Positions 53,688 to 61,100 of a stretch of DNA of 64,000 nucleotides are shown piece by piece. Source of the stretch: BCD1 sp965230565 (lineage in GTDB: Bacteria > Bacteroidota > Bacteroidia > Chitinophagales > Saprospiraceae). Under the pieces are notes generated by a model, which made no database searches, was not told the DNA's origin, and saw only the letters and a program-made list of their open reading frames with translations. How positions within the stretch are numbered: position 1 is the stretch's first letter; each line of letters starts with the position of its first letter. The position numbers and the translations under genes were made by a program. The stretch spans positions 1,612,001 to 1,676,000 of the forward strand of contig CBDDLH010000016.1 of assembly GCA_965230565.1 (NCBI GenBank), written 5' to 3'.

Positions 53688-54480
53688 CTGCATCCAAAAA
53701 GTCAATTTGTATGGTGTCTTCAAGATCAAAACCAAGTAATCCGGCAGCATTTCCCATGTTAATTGCCACTTCAAGGTGATCTGCCGAATTAAACAAACAA
53801 AGCACTTCTCCAATGGGAACATCATGATAATGCTGGCAAATGGTCGTAATGGGTGCATGCCCTTTAAACGTCAACATAAATTCCCGTCCACCACTGATTT
53901 TTTCAAATAATGCCCTGGAAATATTGGTGATCACATTATCATAATTATCCACATGAATTACAGCACCTCTGATATGTGATGGTCCAAGCACCGGTTGAAA
54001 ACTAATTCTTGTCACCAGGGATTCCAAAGGCTCCCCTATATTATATAAGCCGCGAGATTGGCAAACGTGACTAATTGCATGCGAAAAAATGTCTTTTAAG
54101 TCGAAAAAAGTGCCATTTTTTGCCGGAAGGCGGAAAATTTCGGTAGGAACGGGGTCAAAGACCAGAGAAAAAATTCCATTATCAGGACCTAAAAAAAAGT
54201 GATTTTCATGCTCGAAAATGACAAAAGACGGTTGTTCCGGACTATCATTTACCGTGAGCAAATGAATGGTTCCTTCCGGAAAATGGTGCCAGGCATTTTT
54301 AAAAATAAAAGCTGCCCTGGTAATATCATAATTGCCAATTTCATGCGTAAGATCGACGAGATTAACATCAGGAACCTTGGAAAGAATACTTCCTTTCAGA
54401 AGCGGCACGTAATAATCACGGCTCCCAAAATCCGTAGTTAAGGTCACTATGGTTCGCTGCTGTATTTCTTTTTCCCCCAT
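53680..54480 (-). CDS. SAM hydroxide adenosyltransferase (DUF62 family)
   Basis: A 266-residue protein of the fluorinase/chlorinase-like family. It begins VTLTTDFGSRDYYVPLLKGS, then VDLTHEIGNYDITRAAFIFK, and HLLTVNDSPEQPSFVIFEH; FFLGPDNGIFSLVFDP and VIHVDNYDNVITNISRALF are diagnostic. Related proteins hydrolyse S-adenosylmethionine to adenosine and methionine; halogenation needs special residues not assumed here. The next gene, ABM, overlaps its end by 8 nt. Confidence 0.88.
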   Translation of the reverse strand: MGEKEIQQRTIVTLTTDFGSRDYYVPLLKGSILSKVPDVNLVDLTHEIGNYDITRAAFIFKNAWHHFPEGTIHLLTVNDSPEQPSFVIFEHENHFFLGPDNGIFSLVFDPVPTEIFRLPAKNGTFFDLKDIFSHAISHVCQSRGLYNIGEPLESLVTRISFQPVLGPSHIRGAVIHVDNYDNVITNISRALFEKISGGREFMLTFKGHAPITTICQHYHDVPIGEVLCLFNSADHLEVAINMGNAAGLLGFDLEDTIQIDFLDADD

Positions 54481-54703
54481 TTAGTGCAGTTCGGTTTTCA
54501 ATTAGTTCCAGGGATAATTCCAAAAAATCATCTCCCTGAACCGGTTTTACAATTGGGTAAAAATAGGCTTTTTTTCTGAAACCGGATAGCGTCGTATAGG
54601 TGGTAAAATAGAAGATGAATTGTGCTGGAATATGGATGAGTTAAAAGGAAAAATCCGTAAAAAACCGTTTGATCAGTTGAAATCCGTGTTCAATCCAGAA
54701 CCA

Positions 54704-55324
54704 TTAGCGAATTTGACAACGAAGTAACTTCTGTGGTCCTGAAGATGTATGAATAACTCCTTCAAGCTGATCCCCGATTTTTACCGGGCCGACTCCCGCG
54801 GGAGTTCCAGTGAATAGTAGGTCGCCCATTTGCAGTTTGAAGAATTTGGAAACAAAAACAATCAGATCATCAAACGGAAAAAGCTGATCGGCTGTATTTC
54901 CCGACTGTACAACTTCCTTATTTTTCATCAAATCAAACCTGATGAAATCGTCGTCAATTGCACTTTTAGGGATGAATTTTCCTACAGCAGCAGATCCGTC
55001 AAAACCCTTGGCCAACTCCCAGGGGTGTCCTTTTTCTTTCAATTCGGACTGCAGATCTCTGGCAGTAAAATCGATGCCAAGCGTAAGCTCCTCATAGTAA
55101 CCCGATGCATGCTCCGGTTGAACATGTCGGCCGTTCTTTTTAATTTTTAAGACTACTTCACATTCGTAATGAAGATCTTTGGTGAAGTCGGGATAATACA
55201 GTGGTTTGTTATTGACCAGGAGTGCAGAAGGTGGTTTCATGAAAATAACCGGACGTTTTGGAACAGGGTTGTTCAGTTCCCGGGCGTGAGCTGCATAGTT
55301 TCGGCCAATACAAATGATTTTCAT
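54704..55324 (-). CDS. Fumarylacetoacetate hydrolase family protein
   Basis: A 206-residue protein matching the small FAH-family fold: MKIICIGRNYAAHARELNNP, PVIFMKPPSALLVNNKPLYY and YPDFTKDLHYECEVVLKI with the metal-binding Glu residues, then TLGIDFTARDLQSELKEKGH and GDLLFTGTPAGVGPV. Members include acylpyruvases, oxaloacetate decarboxylases and hydratase-type enzymes, so the exact reaction is open. It stands about 220 nt downstream of the SAM-hydrolase start; that gap shows no gene. Confidence 0.88.
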   Translation of the reverse strand: MKIICIGRNYAAHARELNNPVPKRPVIFMKPPSALLVNNKPLYYPDFTKDLHYECEVVLKIKKNGRHVQPEHASGYYEELTLGIDFTARDLQSELKEKGHPWELAKGFDGSAAVGKFIPKSAIDDDFIRFDLMKNKEVVQSGNTADQLFPFDDLIVFVSKFFKLQMGDLLFTGTPAGVGPVKIGDQLEGVIHTSSGPQKLLRCQIR

Positions 55325-55430
55325 AATAATCCTGCAGAACGGTTAAAAAATAGAAGGTTGGAACACAGGAAAACAAAGAGTATTGTTATTTTCCGTTATT
55401 CCAACCTTCCAGTATAAGTTATTGATAAAA

Positions 55431-56444
55431 TCAGAATCTGACATTCATCAGTCCTGTCAGATCTTTAACGTCTTTTATGGTTTGCTGTGCACGCTTTCTG
55501 ATCTCCCAGGTACTGCCTTTGATCTGATTTTTGATCTCTTTCTTATTGGCCTGTAATTCGGCTTTACGCTCACGGAAAGTTGAACTCAAGGCTACCAATC
55601 CATCAGCAACAGCTTCTTTCAAATCAGAATATTTCAAAGCACCGGCATTGTAATCCTGCATCAAACTGTCGTGTGCCTCCTGACGACCAGAAGCCTTGAG
55701 AAGGCTGAAAAGGTTTTCCACACCAGGACTCATTTTACCTTCCTCCATCTCTCCCGTATCCGTCACGGCAGATCTGATCTGTTTGCGGATTCTTGCCTCG
55801 TCAGCAAAAACATTGATATAATGTTTCTCACCTGCACTCTTACTCATTTTACGCGTCGGATCAGCTGTGGACATTACCTTTGGTACTTCCGTGAATAATG
55901 TTTCCGGCAATACAAAATATTCCTTACCAACCTGGTTATTAAAGCGTTGAGCAATATTCCTGGACAATTCCAGATGCTGTTCCTGATCCTTACCAACAGG
56001 CACGTAATCGGCTCTGTAAATCAGGATATCCGCGGCCTGGAGTACCGGATAATCCAGCAAGCCTGCAGAGATAAAACCTTCACCGCCCGTTTCCTTGCTT
56101 TGAGAACTTTTATCCTTGAACTGCGTCATACGCTGCAACATACCGTAGGAGGTAAAGCAATTGAAGATCCAGCACAATTCAGCATGTTCCGGAATCAGGG
56201 ACTGAATGAACAGGTGTTCCGCTTTCACTCCTGCCGCTAACAGGTTAAAAATAAGTTCCCAGGTATTCTGACGCAATTTGGCAGGATCGTATGGCATAGT
56301 CATGGCATGGTAATCAACAACTCCATAAACACAATCATAATTCTCCTGTAGATCTACCCAGTTCTTTACAGCTCCGAAATAATTTCCAAAGTGCATATCC
56401 CCTGTCGGTTGAATGGCTGACAGCACCACTTTTTTATCACTCAT
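55431..56444 (-). CDS. trpS: Tryptophan-tRNA ligase
   Basis: A 337-residue class I tRNA synthetase. The nucleotide-binding HIGH-like motif is PTGDMHFGNYFGAVKNW near residues 13-29; the KMSKS motif is RKMSKSAGEKHYI near 197-209. VVDYHAMTMPYDPAKLRQNT, LLDYPVLQAADILIYRADYV and VPVGKDQEQHLELSRNIAQR are strong TrpRS blocks. It charges tRNA-Trp. RidA lies 30 nt upstream on the same strand and may be in the same transcript. Confidence 0.95.
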   Translation of the reverse strand: MSDKKVVLSAIQPTGDMHFGNYFGAVKNWVDLQENYDCVYGVVDYHAMTMPYDPAKLRQNTWELIFNLLAAGVKAEHLFIQSLIPEHAELCWIFNCFTSYGMLQRMTQFKDKSSQSKETGGEGFISAGLLDYPVLQAADILIYRADYVPVGKDQEQHLELSRNIAQRFNNQVGKEYFVLPETLFTEVPKVMSTADPTRKMSKSAGEKHYINVFADEARIRKQIRSAVTDTGEMEEGKMSPGVENLFSLLKASGRQEAHDSLMQDYNAGALKYSDLKEAVADGLVALSSTFRERKAELQANKKEIKNQIKGSTWEIRKRAQQTIKDVKDLTGLMNVRF

Positions 56445-56473
56445 AATGTTGTAGGATTATATTTTGTCTTCAT

Positions 56474-56857
56474 TTAGGCGAAGGCCGCAATCAAAGAAAT
56501 TTCAATATTAACATCTTTTGGTAAACGGGCCACTTCCACCAATTCCCTGGCAGGAGCGGTCTTTTCATCAAAGTATTCCCCGTAAACAGCATTTATCCTT
56601 CCATAGTTCCCCATATCCGAAACAAAAATGGTGCATTTCAACACATCTTTGAAAGTAAGGCCAGCTTCGGTTAGAATAGCTCTGTGATTTTCCATCACCT
56701 GACGCGTTTCTTTTTCAATATCCTCGAGCACGAGTTCCCCAGTAGCAGGATTAATAGCTATCTGTCCTGAAACATAAAGGGTATAATTGTGTACAACAGC
56801 CTGGTTGTATGGACCTACAGGATCAGGTGCATTTGAAGTATTTATTATCTTCTTCAT
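56474..56857 (-). CDS. RidA family reactive intermediate deaminase
   Basis: The start at 56857 (MKKIINTSNAPDPVGPYNQA) is preferred over a Met 24 nt upstream. The 127-residue protein has the RidA pattern: PVGPYNQAVVHNYTLYVSGQ, then the signature VLKCTIFVSDMGNYGRINAV and YGEYFDEKTAPARELVEVAR with the catalytic Arg, ending PKDVNIEISLIAAF. It removes reactive enamine or imine intermediates from pyridoxal-dependent enzymes. It is upstream of trpS by 30 nt. Confidence 0.93.
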   Translation of the reverse strand: MKKIINTSNAPDPVGPYNQAVVHNYTLYVSGQIAINPATGELVLEDIEKETRQVMENHRAILTEAGLTFKDVLKCTIFVSDMGNYGRINAVYGEYFDEKTAPARELVEVARLPKDVNIEISLIAAFA

Positions 56858-56927
56858 ATCAAAAAGTTTTAGGAAGCCCAAAGGTAGTTAAAAGAAGTTT
56901 TGCATCAAGGCAATTTATTAAATAAGT

Positions 56928-56992
56928 TGAGGCTAAGACCAAGGCTGAGGCCGGATATAAAACCCTTAACCTTTTCCTTTGCCTTAGCCTCA
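56928..56992. repeat. GAGGCTAAG inverted repeat, second copy of the family
   Basis: TGAGGCTAAG at 56928-56937 pairs with CTTAGCCTCA at 56983-56992. The AAGGCTGAGG inside is also found in the 27.2-kb repeat, so the two intergenic elements share a motif family. Confidence 0.55.
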
Positions 56993-57094
56993 CAAATAAT
57001 ACAAAAAGCCCCGCATCGTACTTCGGATGGGAGCTCATTGTGTTTATCCTTTATCAATTCCGGCCAACACAGGCGCGGATTCGAGATCAGTTAC

Positions 57095-57292
57095 TTAATC
57101 CTCGTCCTCGTCTACTTTGATCAACATCTTACCGCGGTAGTAAGTGTTGCCTTCAAGGTCCTGGTAAGTACGGTGCATCTGGTGCTTTTCTCCCGTCTTC
57201 TTACAAGTAGATATCTGAGGCTCAGTAGCTTTGTAATGCGTTCTACGCTTACGCTTACGTTGTTTTGATATTTTACTCTTTGGATGTGCCAT
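57095..57292 (-). CDS. rpmF: 50S ribosomal protein L32
   Basis: A 65-residue ribosomal protein with the L32 start MAHPKSKISKQRKRKRRTHY. The normal Cys positions are reduced (ISTCKKTGEKHQMH), as in many Bacteroidota, so a zinc site is doubtful. The end is acidic (VDEDED), and the conserved body GNTYYRGKMLIKV follows. The DUF177 gene is upstream on the same strand 49 nt away, the usual pairing across bacteria. Confidence 0.9.
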   Translation of the reverse strand: MAHPKSKISKQRKRKRRTHYKATEPQISTCKKTGEKHQMHRTYQDLEGNTYYRGKMLIKVDEDED

Positions 57293-57341
57293 TTTTCAAA
57301 TTTAATGTTAAAAGCTTGAGGATCAACCCCTTCCTTTATAT

Positions 57342-57866
57342 TTAATTATTAAATGCGTTCTTTAAATCGTCCCAAATGGGATTGTTGTCATTGTCGTTTT
57401 CATCGTCATCCCGCTGCTCAAGATACTTCAGCATCTTTTTATCGCAGGGTGGTTCTGACATACTTTCACAGTCAAAAACATTAATGAGCGGCATTGCCAG
57501 GCAAATATACTCATAAATGAATTTGGCCACATTGAGGGAAGATATTTCCGGTGAAACAAAAATCACATCTGCGTCATCATCTTTTTCTTCACCGAACTTT
57601 ACCAAAAGCCTGTTTTCTCCTTCAATAGGAAGGTCAACGGTTGCCAGGCAGCGATCGCAGGCAGCTTTGGCCGTTCCTTTAAAATCAAAACTCAGGTCAA
57701 ACATTTCAGGCCTTTTATCAAAAACGAAATGAACGTCAAACGTTCCCTCCTTGATAGGAGAATGCTCGAATTGATCAAAAAAGTCTTTGTCAATGCGGAA
57801 TTGATACTCGTGTATGCCGTCACCCAGTCCTTTGACCGGGATCGAATATTGGATCAGAGCATCCAT
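57342..57866 (-). CDS. DUF177 (YceD-like) protein
   Basis: A start at the ATG at 57866 (MDALIQYSIPVKGLGDGIHE) is preferred over a GTG 18 nt upstream. The 174-residue protein has the DUF177 pattern with two Cys in KAACDRCLATVDLPI, and later FIYEYICLAMPLINVFDCES. It is acidic toward the C-terminus (DDDENDNDNN). The family, called YceD in E. coli, is regularly beside rpmF and is linked to ribosome or rRNA biogenesis. Here it precedes rpmF, so co-expression is likely. Confidence 0.88.
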   Translation of the reverse strand: MDALIQYSIPVKGLGDGIHEYQFRIDKDFFDQFEHSPIKEGTFDVHFVFDKRPEMFDLSFDFKGTAKAACDRCLATVDLPIEGENRLLVKFGEEKDDDADVIFVSPEISSLNVAKFIYEYICLAMPLINVFDCESMSEPPCDKKMLKYLEQRDDDENDNDNNPIWDDLKNAFNN

Positions 57867-57939
57867 TTTGATCTTTTTTTTCACTCCAACAATCTGTTTT
57901 CCAACAGCAGCCAGAGTTTTATTTTTTCAAAAGCGGACG

Positions 57940-57947
57940 CAAAGTTA
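57940..57947 (-). promoter_or_regulatory. -7 box before the DUF177-rpmF pair
   Basis: On the minus strand this reads TAACTTTG, matching TAnnTTTG, 73 nt before the DUF177 start. No -33 partner at normal spacing was found. Confidence 0.4.
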
Positions 57948-58088
57948 AAATTTTTATCTTGGAAAAGCTAGTAATTTTCAAAAGAAGTTTGATTAAAAAA
58001 ACCGTTCCTTCTGCCAAAGCAGCGAATCCTCATTCAAAAGTCACTTAAATTTAACATCAACTACCAGAAATGGACATCTCAAAATTGC

Positions 58089-58096
58089 TACCTTTG
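58089..58096 (+). promoter_or_regulatory. -7 box before the giant adhesin gene
   Basis: TACCTTTG matches the -7 element, 51 nt before the ATG at 58148. A -33 element is not evident. Confidence 0.45.
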
Positions 58097-58147
58097 CCAA
58101 ACCTGATCCCCTTTCCCGAATACTCAAATACCAATTAGTCAAAGTAT

Positions 58148-61100
58148 ATGAATCATCAGAAGCTAATCCTGTTCTTTGCCTTTTTCGCCATTGTTGCTTT
58201 TTCCCATCCGCTCCATGGGCAATGTCCCACCATTGAAGCAGTCATGGTCAATGGTTGTGCCGTCAACGAATCCGACGGAGAATTTATGATCGTCAATTCC
58301 GGGGGAGGATTTAATGTGGATGATTTTGGCATTGAAGTGCCTTCCAATACGACCGGTGTTAACGACAATATGGGAACTGCCGGCGCATGCCAGTTCATGA
58401 CACCTCCATTAAATGCAATGCTTGCAGGTTGCCCAAATGTAATCGAAGTAGGCCCCGGAGACAACATCCCTGCCAACTCCATCATAGTCATCATGACCAG
58501 CTCAGGCGGAACAGCTGCGGAATACGACTGGACTCCCCTTTGCGGTAGCGGTGAAACAGTCTATTTAATGCAAAACTCCTGTGACAGAACTGCAGGTGCC
58601 TTTAAAGATTTTGAGGTGGGAGTTGGCGATAGAACCATCAATATTTCAACTCCAACATGTCCAACCAATGAAGCTACCTATTTCCCCGAGGATCTGGCAT
58701 CCGGATGTAGTGGCAATTGCGGGAACGGCGACTATATTCTTCCCTGTACTCCAAGTCCTACCTGCCCGGATGGAGTTCAGTATGGAATCAATAGTTCAGA
58801 TCCATGTACAGTACCTCCGGTAACTGTGCCTTGTAATGCCAATGATTTTGATCCTGTTGCTGACGTCACTGAATGTGATTCCTACACGTTGCCTGCCATC
58901 ACGGGTTCAAATCTCACCGGAAATGAAGCCTACTACACCGCTTCAGGCGGAGGTGGAACCCAGTATACTGCAGGAGCTGCCATCTCAAGCTCAACTACGC
59001 TTTTTCTATACGATGCTACCCTCTCTTGTACGGATGAAATATCGTTTTCCATAACCATAAATACAACGCCAACAGCTAACACTCCTACTTCTGAAATTGA
59101 CATCTGTTTTACCCTAATACCTCCGGCTTTGATTTCCGAAAACATATCAGATGTAGAAAATGAGATAACCGGAGGTAATGGATCCCTCATTGTCAATTGG
59201 TACCTGGATATGGCCGGAAACTCCCCCATTGATCTTTCCAGTGCCGGAGATATCATCGGCTTACCTAACCCTGCAACGATATATGCAACGGTAGATGATG
59301 GCAATTGTGAATCCACCACCGTACCCGTTACCGCAAACCTCATCTCTCCTCCGGATGCCACCCCTGTTACTACTACCGAATGTGATGAAGGCGGAGGTTT
59401 CGCTACTTTTGACCTTACTGCGCTGGAAAATAATATTGACGGAAATGGGAATACCGTCACTTTTTATACAGACATGGCTGCCACACCAGGAAATGAAATT
59501 CCAAACCCTACAAACTACAACACCCAAGCCACCACCGTATATGCAGTGGTAAGCAACGGCCAGGGATGTAATTCAGAACCGGTGGAGGTTACCTTGAACG
59601 TCTCCCCTCCCCTAACGGCAGACATTTCCGTAACGCCTGCTTCCGGATGTGGACCAACAGACGTAACCGTCACCTTCATCATATCAGGTCCCGACACCTA
59701 TGATATCACCATTCAAATTTCCGACGCATCTTCCGGTTCAACCACCGTTTCGAATAATGTTGGTAATAACGATACTTATACAACGACCATCACTGAAACG
59801 ACGGAATTCGTGATAGTCTCGGCCGCTTTCCCAACAGGAGGTTGCCCATTTACTTTCCCTACTTCTCCGGAAGAAGTCGTCATTGATGCCGGTCCTCAGA
59901 TCGACGCCATTGCCGATGTAAGCGCTTGTGGAAGCTATACCCTTCCTGCGATCCCATACATTTCAGGGGCAACAGGAAGCGGAGCTTATTATACAGGCCC
60001 GGGCGGCACAGGCACTCAGTACAACCCAGGGGAAACAGTCAATGCGACCACCCAATTGTATGCCTTTGACGGAACTGCCCCCGATTGTTTCGATGAAGAG
60101 CCTTTCCTGGTGACCATAAGTCCGGCACCTGATCTTCAACTGGTTGGAACCGCTGAAGTTTGTGCAGGAGAGAGCCTTGACCTGAGCACTCTTGTCATCG
60201 ATGCTCAGTCTACCGGAGCCGCAATTACATTCCATTCCGATACGCCTCCGGAATTCAGGAAACCAATTACCTTCCACCATCGTCACGCCAAGTAATGACT
60301 CCACCTTCTTTGCATTTACGGAGGTTAGCCCCGGTTGCAACAATGAATTACCCATTTTGGTAACTGTATTGCCGTTACCTCCTGATGGACTGGCAACTTT
60401 CGCAACAGGAGCGTGTGATGAAGGAGGAGGTGTCGGTACCTTTGACCTGACTACCTTTGATGATATAATAAACGGAGGCAGCGGACTTCCCGTCCAATGG
60501 TTCGAACTTACTGATCCGCTAACTATGATAGATAATCCCGCTGCCTATGAATCTGGCAGTACAACCGTTGTCGGCAAGGTATTTAATGGGATTTGTTTGT
60601 CAGAGGGAGATACGGCTCATTTAAATTTATTTCCATTACCCATACCCAATCCTGCAGGGCCATTGGAGGTCTGTGACAACGGTACTGGGCAAGGAACATA
60701 TAATCTTACTACGCTGGAAAACACCATCAACGGAGGAAGTGGAGAAACCGTAATTTGGTATTTGGATGAAGATGCTACTAATCAAATCAGTGACCCTTCC
60801 AACTTCACAACCCCGCCAACGCTAGTGTATGCTGTCATAAACGATGGTATATGTACGTCCCTCCCTGAACCTGTGGCCTTGAATTTACTGCCTTCGCCCA
60901 GTGCTTTTAATTACGCTTTAGAGGATTGCGGTACTCCTAATGCATTTTTTGACCTCACCTCTTTTGATGTTGTCAATGCGGTTACCGGAGGTAGCGGAGC
61001 AAGCCTTAACTGGTTTTCGGATCCAGGAGGAATATCGCCTTTAGCAGACCCATCAAATTTCATTACACCGATAACCACTGTTGTTTACGTGAATGCCGAA

